Source: Theobroma cacao (taxonomy: Eukaryota > Streptophyta > Magnoliopsida > Malvales > Malvaceae). Taken from it: DNA of 64,000 nt. Made by a program: the position numbers and the translations under genes. The stretch covers positions 30,328,001 to 30,392,000 of the forward strand of contig NC_030853.1 in the NCBI RefSeq assembly GCF_000208745.1, given 5' to 3'. Positions 42,601 through 54,976 of the stretch are shown here, piece by piece. The number at the start of each line of letters is the position of its first letter. The first letter of the stretch is position 1. Below the pieces are notes generated by a model. The model was given only the letters and a program-made list of their open reading frames with translations, ran no database searches and was not told the origin of the DNA.

Positions 42601-44459
42601 TTCGATCACCACTAACAAGGTAAACATGCAGAATTTTTCCTTCTGCACAAATGCCGGTATAAACTGGGAACTTTTAATGTTTTCTTTTTGGTAAAAGACT
42701 GCGAATTTGAATGTTTAGAATTGATCATCCAGTTTTTTAGTTGGTCAAGGATTTGAAGTTAAAATAAGAAAATTCTGATGGGATTTTGTTTAAGCATAAT
42801 GTAATACTACTGAGCATTACACTATTAAAGTTACCTCTCATTGGTGATAAGCCCTGTTTTTCTGAAGATAGTTGTTCTTGCAGGGATTTAGCCTAGTACT
42901 TGTGCAGCACAAGGACAAGGATTTTCTTGTTGCATTTGGCGGGTGCAAAAAGGAGCCTTCGAATCAGGTTGGAGTTTGAATACATATATTTATATATGAT
43001 TAGGTTTTGTTTTAATTGTTATTCTTTCTTTGTCTGTTACAGGTTGAAGTACTGATCATTGAAAAGAATGAATCATCCATAGGCCGACGATCTACTCCTG
43101 GTAAACCTGCAGGACAAATGCAGGTCGGAAAACGTTCATCATCTGCAGGGTCAGCTAGCCAACTAATTAATGGCTCTTCCCAACGTTCAGTTGATTCTGC
43201 TGCTAGACAAAATCTAGCCTCTGTAATTGAACATGGTTCTGGTAGGAGATCGTTGTCAGAGTTGTCATTTGTGGATCAAAATCCTCTTTCTGGAAATTTC
43301 TCACTGAGGAAGCAATTTCATAATGAGGAAGAATACAACACAACCTTTAAAATAACAAAGTGTTTAGAGGACGAGAGTTCTATTGTGCAGGTAAATTGTA
43401 AGAGCTTCATTTAGTTAACTATTGCCTTACTGATGATCAACATCCTTTAATCTCTGCTCAAATTTGAAATGGCACCTTCTACTTTGGATTGAAATATTCC
43501 ATTAACTTAACATATTTTGTTGATTTTAGGCAACAGAACCAAAGCCAAATCAATCTGATACAAGTATTCAGATTAATGCTCCTGGGACCAAAATCAGTTC
43601 AGACGAATCATTCCTATTTGAACCTGAAGGTTCAATTCCCCAGATTGAAGGGATCGCAAACGTTCCCGTTGATAATGATAATTTTGTATTTCCAGAAGCC
43701 GATGGTAAATCAGCGGCCCTATCAGCTCCTTCAAGCATATATCAATTTTACGAGACAAGAATGGCTGCCCTAAGTAGAAAAAACGGAATTTTGGAAGTAC
43801 AGTTGGCAGCTGCATTGGCAAGCCGAGACACTTCAGAGAGAAATTTAGCTTCTGCTCTCAAGAGCAAGGAGGAGATGGAGAAAAGATTTGCAGACACAAT
43901 GAAGGAGATGGAGTTGCTAAAAGAGAAACTAGCCGGCATAGAACTTGCACAAGAAGAGGCCAACAGCTTATCCAACATAGTCCACTCAGACAATGTAAGA
44001 CTTGAACACGATGTGGCTTTCCTAAAGGCTGTTCTAGATGATACTCAAAAGGTACTGATTTTGTTGTCGTGTGCTGATTCCATCATGGAAACTCGCATTT
44101 TGGATTGTAAAGCATTTTTGAAGAGTGTCTGATTTCAATTTTATTTTAGGAGCTGCACTCAACCAGAGGAGTCCTTGCAGGGGAGAGGGCCAGAGCCTTC
44201 CAACTACAGGTGTGGCTTTGAACCAAATTCATTTAATAGAAAATGAGGAATGAAACAAAGATAAATGCTCTGTGATGTGCGCTTGTTAGCCTGAGGTTAA
44301 TGAGGTTAATGTCATTAGAATCAGAGTCAATTGTATGCCAAATTGAAGCTCATTTTTTCTTTAATATTGCAAATGCAGGTTGAAGTTTTTCATCTCAAAC
44401 AAAGATTGCAGTCTTTGGAGAACCGAGCACCGACTCCTAGGAAACCATTCAATGTATAG
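39672..44459 (+). CDS. Kelch-repeat protein with C-terminal coiled coil (At5g18590-like)
   Basis: The 16 exons are 39672–39715, 39978–40059, 40142–40288, 40401–40478, 40601–40705, 40938–41004, 41099–41160, 41360–41499, 41639–41765, 41890–42004, 42531–42619, 42884–42967, 43043–43390, 43530–44051, 44150–44209 and 44379–44459. They total 2151 nt, or 716 residues. A short basic N-terminus (MKMFSFSRRRMKLGR; a second in-frame ATG at 39678) precedes kelch blades at about residues 75–385, seen as repeated VVGGES, LLVGGRTD, LFGGED, IFGGAS and IAGGGS strands with PRF/PRA turns. A serine-rich linker follows, then a coiled coil (about 590–700) rich in Glu/Lys/Leu heptads. The same architecture is found in plant ACBP4/5-like proteins, but no acyl-CoA-binding domain is present. 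Biochemical function is not established to my knowledge; it is presumably a scaffold. Confidence 0.9.
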
Positions 44460-45440
44460 TGTCAGATGGGATCTGACTAATTAAGGTCATCCATATTATG
44501 TACGTAAGATGCACAATGCATGGTAGGAGGAACGGTTTGGATAAACAACTGTTCAACCTGCCTGGCATCTAGCTTGTCACTGAACTAAACATGGGGACTC
44601 ATGTTCTTTTGGTAGTTTAACTTTGTACATACGTGTATCAACCACCATGTCACATGTTTCCTCGGATGTTATCTCTTGCTTCTAGTTTGAAGAATACCCT
44701 GGCTCGTGTTCTGGGTATCTGACAACTCTTTCCCAATCAACGGGCTTCTGGGAGAAACTCTGTGTAAGGTCGGGGTTAGAATCAAATGATGGGCGCTTGC
44801 TGCTGAAGAGTTTTAGCCCGTCTGTGTCTCTCAAACAATGGAACTTGTATTGTATATTTATGCCAGGATCTATTATGTACATCTTAGTCGTGCCCAAGTC
44901 CAAAGAATTGAATCAACCATTTTCACTGGAATCTGTCGCCTAGGTTCACATTCAGATTTGGACAGTCTCCTTGTAAGTGGTTGATTCATGATGGACCAGG
45001 GCTAGATGCAATCAGTAGTTTACAATGTATAATAATTTTTGTTGTTATTTACTTATACCGAAATGATTATCTAAACATTTTTTCAGGGTGGGCGGAAAAT
45101 TCATTGACTCTTAATCATCAGATAGAAGTAGTAAACCATTTAATGCTATTTGAAAGATAATTTATCTGGAGGCATGAGCATTGATCCTTTTTCATTTAAA
45201 TCAATTTTTCAAGCAGAAGCTATTCGGAAGCTGATATACACAAATGATGGCCGTATTCTGTCCCTGTAGTATATCCGATGATGCCAATTTCTAGACCCCT
45301 CAAGAATTGTGAATTTGCTGGATACGATTTGGCTCAAATTGCAGCGTGGAGTCTCGCCTTAAGTCATAACCAGCTTTTCTTCTCAACAAATCAATAATAC
45401 GCGGGTGGGTCGGTATCTGTTGAAGACCTTGGCCGCAACC
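44460..45440. other. Convergent 3' regions of the kelch and APC7 genes
   Basis: Tail-to-tail spacer of about 980 bp. It likely contains both 3' UTRs and no further gene. A minus-strand frame at 44682–44903 has no recognisable features. Confidence 0.6.
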
Positions 45441-48400
45441 TTACAAAAGCTCAGTCTCTTCATGGTCTCCATCTACATCTTCAACCTCATTTTCTTCCTC
45501 TTCTTCAGGTGCATCCGGATCCACTCCCTACAAGAAAGTCACTAGTTATGGTCTCTGGATATCCATGATTTGCACGCCTATATGCCTCCACAAACATACC
45601 AAAGGAAAAAGAAACAAGGGGCAGCACAAGCACTAGACAGACCTTCATCTGCTTTTCCAGGCGTTCTAACCCCTTTTTTGCAGCTTCATTCTGAGGATTG
45701 ATTCTGCAAAATGCATTGATTGAAAAGGGAATAGCAGTTTTCTGTCAGATTATTATACACATGAAAGCTTTTTTTTTATAATCATCATGCAAAGTTCTTG
45801 ACCGTATGTCTAGATAAGAAAAAATTGGAGTGTATCCTGAGTATGAGTTTACCTCAATGCATCTTGATAATGTGAGAAAGAGTCTTGAAGCATATTTGTG
45901 GCAGCAAATACTTGAGCCAGTTTGACATGAAGAGAGTCATCAGCCCAATCTTTGAGATAACGCTCAAGAAGAGATACGGCATCACCATTTCTTCCCTCAA
46001 TCACATGCAGCTCAGCTAAAGCTAATGCAGCTCCAAGGTAACCAGGTTCCAGCCTGAGCGCTGATTCATAGAACTTTTTTGCCTGTTACAAGTTTGGGTT
46101 AAAGTAAAACTTATTAGAACTTACTTTCGGTGAAAGTCTCTGTCAAGTAATGCTAAGAATAGTCTATTACAGGTTTACCTTCTCCCTGCCACCAGAATTG
46201 CTAGCATGAACATCGCCAACTAATTTCAGTGCCTTTGCAGACTGAGGCATGGCCTTCATTGCCTCTCTAGCAGCATAGAGGGCCTCCTTGACTTTAGAAA
46301 ATGCCAGATAGGAATGAACTAAACCTGAAATTATAATAGTCATAGGTTTGCATGGCCTCCAAAAAATTCTTTCTTAGAATATAACTACATCAAACAAATA
46401 GAAGGCAGTGATAGGGATAAGATGAATCTTGTGTAGCTGAACAGTGAATTTGCAAGTGTTTTCTCCTTAAAAATCAAACCTTGATAAGAACGAAGATCAG
46501 CCCTCAATTCTTGAGCTCCCCTGAAGGCCATTACGGCAGCTTCTGGCCGCTTCAATGATAAGAGCAGGTTACCCTAAACGGAAGCAGAAAATAGAATTAT
46601 ATTGCCAGGAAAAAAAAAAAGCCACAGAAAAGCTTTAATAGAGATAATCACCCATCTGTTGGATGGAAAATCTTTTAATACCTTCATTATGTAACCAGGT
46701 ATGTGCCTCTCATCAATTTTGATGCTCTGATTGTAAAGAATAAGTGAATCCGTAAGACATATAACTATTAAAGAGGGTGAAATGGACTGCTACAGATAAA
46801 CCAGCTAACCTTTTCAGCATAAGATAGAGCACCTCTCTCATCTTTCCTTTCCCACAATACAGATAGAGCCACAAAAACTTCTGGTCTTGTAGGATCAATA
46901 CTCAGCAAATCATGCACTAACTTGTTCAACTTTGAATAATCAGACTTCATCTTTAGAAGCATTGCATACTCATCCATGTAAGTCATGACATAAGGATCAA
47001 TGGATCGAACCTACAAGGATCACAGACTTGAATTCATTACCATACATGAGTAAAAGTGCAAGTAAGCACAGGCAGAAAAAGACTTGGGAATAGTTCATCA
47101 ACATAACAAGTTAGATAGTCTAATCACCTTCTCGAAATTCATTACCGCCTCATCATTCTTTCCAATGATGGCTTCAACCTGGATATAGGAACATGTATTA
47201 GTGAACAGAAAGAAAATTAAAAATTGAATGTTCTAGGTGCTACAAACATCCCAAAACTAGCAAGATTTAACACTAGTGATCACATTCATAAATACTATGA
47301 ACTCTTCCAGCCTTTTCTTCTCCCTTCTAAGTTAAAGTCAATTCATTAGTTCTCCTTCCTACTAAGCAGATAAAAGAGCACATAAACATGCCAGATTCAT
47401 TAGACTGCAACCATCCCTAACCTTTGCCATTTCAAGTAATATGTGTATGTTATTAGGGAAACGTTGTAAAAGTTCTGTAAAGATTTCCAAACCACCTGCA
47501 AAAAGATTTAGGGGAAACATGAATACTCATGAAAAGAAATTAATAAAGCAGATAAAATTGAAAAATATATCAGAATCAATAACTTCTGCATAGAAACATC
47601 TATAATAAAAAACATTCTACATTATGAATCGTTACAATTTGAAAAGAAAATTATCTTACCTTTGTAATCATTTGAAGCAATGCAACATTGTGCCTCAACA
47701 TATCGCTGCACAAAATCAACAAATTACTCAGAATGCTGCCAAAGTAGAAATTAGCATTGACATAAACAATAAAACTAATACAATAAAGCAAGAGATAACA
47801 CCAAAACAACTGAGTGAAGCATTATTTTTCTGGGAAACCCATGATCACAGATGCCAAATCCAAATTTATATTGTTCATCAAGGAACAAAAAGCTAATAAG
47901 TAGCTTATAATGGACCAGAATGTTATCCATTTCATTTTGTTCTTACTTGCAGCCAACGGCTTGAATCACTATGTTCTAGTTGAGCCCTCCCACCTCTATT
48001 TGGAGTCTGGAATTATACAATTGGAAAATGAAAATGTTAGAGAACAAACATATATGGTTACAAAATCCATACAAAAAAATCAAGTAAACAAATTGAAGCT
48101 AATAAAGACATCAAATAGTCAACAAGTTGAAATTAGGAACTTTGTAACATTACTTGTGTATTAAAACTCGAAAATAGGTTCATGACAACAACTTCAGGTT
48201 AGGAAGATATAATTTACATCCCACAATATCATGTTTGTTGACAACCAAAGGGATATTACAAAAATCCTAAAATAATGTAAGGAAAATCTCCTAGTCAAGG
48301 TGTTTACTGCACTATACATTGCAGCTCTGAAAGTTAATAACAAATTAGACTGTACCATATAATTACCTTCTCTTGTATTGAATGAAAAAAGAAATAATCG

Positions 48401-50393
48401 ACTAAATGACTGTATCCTTGTAACTTGACCCATGACATATGACATGTGGATAACTAGAAGTTTCCTATTAAGAACCATATCTGCAAGCTGCATGAGAATG
48501 ACAAATCCAGAAAAATACTGCCCATTTTGACCTTCTAAATATGTGTAGATGGAGTACAGGGAAAATTCAACACTATCTGAAAATAACAACCTTATGCAAA
48601 CTCAAAGCAGAACATTCAACATCAAACAAAAAGCACATCTAGCGTACTTGTTTAGCTGATCAGACACAAAGCAAATCATAGCACTTCTATTAACAAACCT
48701 GAGGGAACAAGGAAATTATGTCCTTGGCACTGGCCCCTAATTCAGCCAAGGCTATGATAGCCTCAATGACAAAAGGACATTGCCTGCCAAAGAAGAACCA
48801 AAAGTCAAATGCTCTTAGAAAGTTAGCAAAATCATTTTTAGTGAATACCAGTATAAACAAAGAGAAAAACAATAACTATTTGACACACCATCCACGAATC
48901 ATAAAGAAAGCATTGAGAAAGTGGGAATCTCAAATTGACAGACCTTAAACATTCCCTATAACAAGTAACAGCTCCACGGTTCTGTTTAGAATTCCGATAA
49001 AGCTTTGCCATCAATAGACTCATCTGCAAATTCCTTGCTTTGCTAGGAATTCCCTCCATCTGTAAGTTCAAAGTAATGCAAAATACAAATTTCACAAAAA
49101 TAAATACATGCAAAGAAAAGTACAGAGTACTGCTGAACAAACAATAGAATTTAAATCAAAATCTATTAAACAAATACTCTAGGCAACCAATCAACAACAG
49201 AGACATAAAGTAAGTTATGAGTGACGTAGAAAACCTCAACAAGGGCTGCTTTAGTTTCGGTTAGAGCAAAATGACAAGATGCAATTTTGAACTTCACCTG
49301 TCATGGAGAACGAAAGATAACTGCAATAAGCATTTCAGTTTCAACATTCAAGATTTCAGATTAAAAGAAAAGAGCTCAAAGGTAATTGAGAAAAGAAAAT
49401 ACCTCATTTTCATTTATTGCAGAAATGTTAAAAGAATTTGGAGAAGAAGATCTGTTTGAGGCAGTCAATGAACTTCTAGACGTTGTTGAATTTTGCTTTG
49501 GTATAATCTTGTAATACTGCAAGGCTTGCTTGTATGCATGCTGAAAGCACATAGGAAAAAGGAAAAATTAGAGCAACTATGACTTCCTTACTCTATCAAT
49601 ATCCTCAGAAAATCTAAACACTCTAGCGCATGAATCACATTGTCCAAATAAATCCTTTGAAATTAAAAAACCATACGCCAATTTTGTTAAACTTGCTCGG
49701 GATGATTAAATGGAACTAAACAGATTTGCTAGCTCTTCCATAAGACAGACAATATACAACCTCGAGTATCGATTAACAAAATTAAGTTCAATGAAACTAT
49801 TTAAAACTTTTAAAAAATTAAAATAGAAAAACCTAGCAGGCACATTCATACTTCACACTAAAGCTTTTCAATTACCGCGAACAAATGAATAATTCTATAA
49901 TTGACTGATTTTTGTTCACATTATTGAAACGAGTCCATTTATGGCAAATTTTAGCGCCATTTTAAAAAAAAGAAGAAAATCACAGAAAAAAAAAAACCAA
50001 AAATGATCTTACTATTGCTCTACGATACTCTCTCTCCCGAAACAAAGCATCTCCAAGAAGAATCTGCAGAAACACAGAACAAATATTGAGAAAACATAAG
50101 TAAAAAAAAAAAAGATAAAAAAATAAGCTAAAATTAGAAGAAATCGATACCAGATTTTCAGCTTTGAGATGCGGACTAGTTTCGGCATTAACAGTAGATG
50201 ATGAAACAAGAAAAGAACCCTGTTCAAACCAAAATAAATAAATAATCAATTTGTGAAGTGAAATTTAAGTTCCGTTTATTTATGTTATAAAAAATTATAA
50301 GGAAAAAAAAAAGAAAAATATTACGAGAAGTTGAGCGGAGCTAAAGAGAGCATTATCGAGAAGAGCAGTGATTTGCTCCTTTGGGACGTCCAT
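45441..50393 (-). CDS. APC7: Anaphase-promoting complex subunit 7 (TPR protein)
   Basis: Scaffold subunit of the APC/C ubiquitin ligase that drives mitotic exit. TPR subunits of this arm bind coactivators through their IR tails. The 18 exons in transcript order are 50393–50325, 50219–50151, 50063–50013, 49540–49403, 49297–49235, 49059–48944, 48783–48699, 48006–47947, 47705–47660, 47495–47422, 47178–47128, 47010–46810, 46726–46682, 46573–46480, 46324–46179, 46082–45853, 45703–45643 and 45527–45441. They sum to 1686 nt, or 561 residues (Arabidopsis about 558). The N-terminus MDVPKEQITALLDNALFSSA, ETSPHLKAENL and the TPR array (for example LLGDALFREREYRRAI, SALRLEPGYLGAALALAELH, DALRINPQNEAAKKGL) match plant APC7. 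The tail is acidic. It lies tail-to-tail with the kelch gene. Confidence 0.95.
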
Positions 50394-50674
50394 TTGCTAG
50401 AGGTTCTTCTTGCTGTTGGGAGTTTTTTTTTTTTTCCCCTTTTTCGAACGACAATAAATAATTGATAGTATGCAATTGAAATTTTGCTCCAAACAACCCG
50501 CTCCGTTTTTTAAATTCAAAACCCCGCTTTTGCCCCTGAAAAAGGTACGCCTCCAGAGGTAATTTACACCTTACTTGGATTTTAGGGAAAAAAAAAAAGC
50601 AAATATGAAGACATGATGTTTTAAAAAAATTAAATTATTAATAAAAAATTAAATTAAATTTTAATTTATTATTA

Positions 50675-51005
50675 TATTTAATCAAATTTTTGTATTTTAT
50701 TTTATCAAATAAATTTTTAATATATCACTTATCATTTTATTTTGTATGATATTAACATATTATAACAGATAATACTGTTACATATTGTTGTAATATAATA
50801 ATATTTTTATATGAATTTTTCATCCTTAACGTCTACATTAAGTAATCATAAAATGATAAATAATATTTTAATTAATAATAATTAATTAACAATTAATCAT
50901 AAAAATTTATTTTACTCAAAATAAAAATATAAAAGTTTGATTAAATATGTTAGACAAATAAAAATTTATATGAATTTTTTAATAGTTCATAATTATTTTA
51001 AGTAT
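50675..51005 (+). repeat. Dispersed AT-rich repeat, copy 2
   Basis: Partner of 12300–12690 in the same orientation: TTTAATCAAATTTTTGTAT start, ATGATATTAACATATTATAA, AATCATAAAAATTTATT and AAAATAAAAATATAAAAGTTT landmarks in the same order. Old and diverged; no coding content. Confidence 0.5.
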
Positions 51006-51453
51006 TATACTAAATAAGAAACTATGAAATTTTCCTTTTACTTTTATTTGAAAATAAGAAGCAAATTAGACTTATTACAAAAAGCAAATTAGAAAAAAAA
51101 ATACTTATCACATTGTATTTGAAATTAATGGAAGACACAATATAAAGTAAGATATAATTTGCATCCCCTAGCAAGAATGAAGCTATAGATGTAAATAGTA
51201 AGGTAGTCATTATTTTTTAAATAATAAATTTGAAACTGTTTAACTATCAAAATATTAAAATTCTATTAAAATTTGTATAAAATTATAAAATATTATCTAA
51301 AATCGAATTCTAATAATAAAGAATTATTAGTTAATAATCCATTAAATATTCATTTAAGTTGTCAAAATTGACAAATACTTGAAGTGTTTTCCATTCTTTT
51401 ATGAGTTCAATCCCTATTATTAATAAAATTTTACATATTTAAGTTTCCACTAT

Positions 51454-51543
51454 AGTTCAACAAATATAAATTAATATTACATTTATTAGTTTATGAAAAG
51501 TTCAACTAATATAAATTAATATTGCATTTATTAATTTAGGAAA
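51454..51543 (+). repeat. 45-bp tandem duplication
   Basis: Two adjacent 45-bp units, each AGTTCAAC-AATATAAATTAATATT-CATTTATTA-TTTA-GAAA, differ at about four positions. Recent relative to its surroundings. Confidence 0.9.
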
Positions 51544-52739
51544 AGATAAGTTGTTAAGATAGTAAAAATTGTGTTAAGGTAAAACAAACGAAGGTTTAAA
51601 TTTCACAAAATTTAAAATTTTTTGTAACATTATACATAGTCAAATTTAGATTTAAGGTATTTCAAGGGTGATACTCGAAACCTATTAAAATTCATATCGG
51701 GTTTTAAAAGTTTTATTCTAATTCGTCCCATAATTGAATATAGAATACCCTAACCTTATGTTATTAGTTTGAATACCAGCTCGAATTCATGTTGGAATTT
51801 TAATGCATCCCATAACTAAATGTAAGATATTCATATCATAATAACAACCTATTTACATCTTTAAATGAAGTACCTAAAACATATGTATCATTTATATACA
51901 ACTAAAAAAAAAATTAGATATAAAAGTGAATAATAAATTTAAAATTTTGTGATTCAATTAGAAGTATAATGAAATTTGATAATTTAAGAATATCATGCTG
52001 TAAATTCAATTTAATAAGTTTTAATTTTTTTTTATAGTTGAAATTGATTTTTCAATTTAAATGATTAACCTTTCAAGTGTACCCATCATATATATATTGA
52101 AAGGGATCACAAGAGAAGGACACCTTAGTAGCTAAATCTAGCATGATAATAACCAATCTTTTAATACTCTTTGTATTTTCAATGAGTAAGAATAAATTAC
52201 ATCATTAGTTATTTAGCTTTTTCATAATATTTTATTTTCATTTTTTTTCAACGGTAATATTTTAATTTTATTATAAATTCATGCATTTATTAATATACCA
52301 TTAAAATTTAAATGTGAAATATAAACAGAAATTATCTTATGATATTTTGATTGATATAAACGTGATAAATTATATCCAAATTTTAATTTATGTTTATGAA
52401 TGAAAGAATTTAAAATAAATTTAAAATATGGTGAATCAAAAAATAATTTTTTTAAATCACTGAATGAAATAAAACATTGCAAAAGTCAATGGATTAATAA
52501 TGAACTATACTCAAGAAATTACTAATGCTAACATGCAATTAACTGTTTTTATTATTTTAAAATCTTGATTATCACTTTTTAATATTGATTAATATCTTTA
52601 AATACTATTAATAATTTTTTCGCTTGAGTTTTCCGCGACGCAATCGCCTTTCAGCGACAACGTAAAAAATAAAAAATAAAAGAAAATAACCACTCTCATA
52701 GAACTTGTCTCTCTGGTATCTTCTTTCCCTCTTTCTCCA

Positions 52740-54144
52740 ATGGATTCACCGTCTTCAGCAAAACGATCGGAGAAATCGAGAATCGAGAAATTCGTGCGGA
52801 GAGTAATATCGCCGGCAGTCGTCGGCAAAACGTGTCCGATATGCTTGAGAAACCTCGACGTCCGCGGAGCAGCGGTTCTCACGGTTTGTTCCCACGCTTA
52901 CTGCTTGGGATGCATTCGCAAGTGGAGCGATTTGAAGAGGAAGTGCCCTCTCTGCAATTCCACCTTCGATTCTTGGTTCTACAAGATCGACCTCTCCTCT
53001 CGAAAATTCTTCAAAGAGCAAGTACCAGCTCTCTCCGGGGGCAAACCGGTCATTCATCGACCTCGGTCCACCTTAATTGACCGTCGACGGTGAGCTTCTC
53101 TTTTTGTCCAATTCCCAATTTCTTTTTGAGTTTCTTTATTAAATGAAATAATTCTTTTAACTTTAAATCAACGAAAAAAATTGATTAGCGAGGATATAGT
53201 TATACTTCTTTTGCACTTTGTTTAGGATTATTGAAAGAACAAGGGAAGAGATGAACAGTGTTAACTGGAGAACCAGACCATTGCCCTGGCGGCGATCATT
53301 TGGGCGGCCTGGGACCGTGCCGCCCCATGTTATCGAAGAAAGGAAGCTTCAATGGCGTGCCAGGTACCTTTGAACTAATATGTATTTAGTTAATCAAAGC
53401 CTATTTGTTTATATGCTTAGTCCAATTAGAATTACTCCCATTATAATGCTCGTCATTCTTTGGGGGTGGAAAAGAAGAAGAAAAAGAAAATTGCTGATGG
53501 GCATTTTGGGTTTCTTGCAGTGTTTATAAACGACGGTTGCAAGCTCTGCCTGTATCTCCTGGGACTAGTTCTCAGCAGGTAGGTGTATTGAGACATGGTT
53601 TAGATCTTTGAGGTTTGCAACTTCTCATGATTGGATCATTTTAATGTGGTATGTTTTTCCCTTTCAGAATGTACCTAGGAATGATTGTGAGGAAGAGAGA
53701 ATACTGCTGAGAATAAAACCATGGATACGAAGGGAGCTTGAGGCTATCCTTGGAGATCCCGATCCATCAATCATTCTCCATGTTGTATCCTCGCTTTTCT
53801 TTTCAAGGCATGAAGGAAAGTATGATGGCTCGTCCGGGCTGCTTCTTGTTGAAGACGACTTTCTGGCTCCTTTGAAGCCTTTCTTGCACAATTGGACCAA
53901 CATGTTTTGGCATGAACTTAGGTGAGGTGCATTATGATTTTATCCACAACTAGCCATACACCTTTGCTAAATTATTTTTGCATTTCTAACTTCTGTCTGG
54001 ATTGCTGGAAGATTTCCTTTACCTGTTGCTTCACTGACTCGTTGCTTTTATTAACTTTGAGAAATATTCTTCAGTTGTTTTGCAGAGAGTTCATTTACCA
54101 TTGAAACATATGATGCAGTAGTTGAGTATAGACAGTTGGAGTAG
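52740..54144 (+). CDS. RING-HC E3 ubiquitin ligase, TOPORS-like
   Basis: The five exons 52740–53089, 53226–53363, 53521–53578, 53668–53921 and 54075–54144 give 870 nt, or 289 residues. A C3HC4 RING is complete: Cys32, Cys35, Cys50, His52, Cys55, Cys58, Cys69, Cys72, within TCPICLRN through KCPLCN. After a basic linker (RTRPLPWRRSFGRPG) there is a helical region with IKPWIRRELEAILGDPDPSI, which resembles the conserved block after the RING in TOPORS proteins. Predicted role: ubiquitin transfer, perhaps nuclear given the basic stretches. The last exon (70 nt, SCFAESSFTIETYDAVVEYR) is my inference from frame and splice sites. Without it the frame stops just after exon 4. It is head-to-head with APC7 and tail-to-tail with TON2. 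Confidence 0.85.
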
Positions 54145-54976
54145 TTGCTTAATGAAGTTGCATTTGACTTTAACCGATCTCTCATCCTGCACTTTTTTCC
54201 ACATGTTGGCTTGCCATATCCATGGCTTGAGACATCAGTTCCTTCAGAGCTTGCTAGAGGATAGTCAGTTGCCTATTGCTTGGGACTTCGCTTGACCTTC
54301 CCAAGTGGTATCTCCAATGGTCCAGTGACGGCTGCACTATCATTTGCATAAGCAATCATGTAACATGATCAGCTTAGTGAGTGGGGTAAATCAAGGTTCT
54401 AAAGCTATGACTTACCTGAGAGCAAAAATGCTTGTTACAGTCATTTTGCTTGAAGGTTGACAGAAGAACCCAGAAGCACGAGCGAAGCAGATGATAAGGT
54501 TTGTCAATTTGACTGGTGCTGGTTTAGCAGAGCAGATTAAGCGTATTGGTCCAAGATAGGGACAGGCTTGGGGCCAACCAATAAACTGTTACTATAATAC
54601 ATATACGGAATATCTTGCAAATGTTTTCTTGGTACAATTTATTAGCATATTTCGATTTTCTATTGCGACATTCCCTGGCATGATTTGTGTTGACAGAAGA
54701 AATTTATACAACAATTTTGCTATTAATGCTATAGATTGCAGTTTGATGAAAAGAGTTAGGAGATTTTAGGTGACAACCTGATACAGCAAGAATGATCAAG
54801 TAAGCATTTGGACCAAATTTCATCAGCTTTTGTTTTAGTACAGACAACTTTCAGATCATACATCTTGCAATAGGCAACAATGCAACAAAATAATACATCT
54901 TGCAAGAACTACAGGTGCCTTTCACAAAGGCCTTTTTGTTAGTACTAGCAGAGAATCTTGATCAGGCATGCAACCA
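54145..54976. other. Convergent 3' regions of the RING and TON2 genes
   Basis: Spacer of about 830 bp between converging genes. It probably contains the 3' UTRs. No coding frame or repeat stands out. Confidence 0.6.

Larger units (their letters stand above)
50394..52739. other. Intergenic region between divergent APC7 and RING genes
   Basis: About 2.3 kb of very AT-rich DNA between head-to-head genes. It contains copy 2 of a dispersed AT-rich repeat (50675–51005) and a 45-bp tandem duplication (51454–51543). A weaker internal echo is at about 51720–51840, where CCCATAATTGAATATAGAATA-type words repeat. APC7 and RING promoters lie at the two ends. No gene seen. Confidence 0.55.

Noticed and set aside
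48194..48589. 131-residue minus-strand frame
   Set aside because: It lies entirely inside an APC7 intron (between exons 48783–48699 and 48006–47947) and has no recognisable features.
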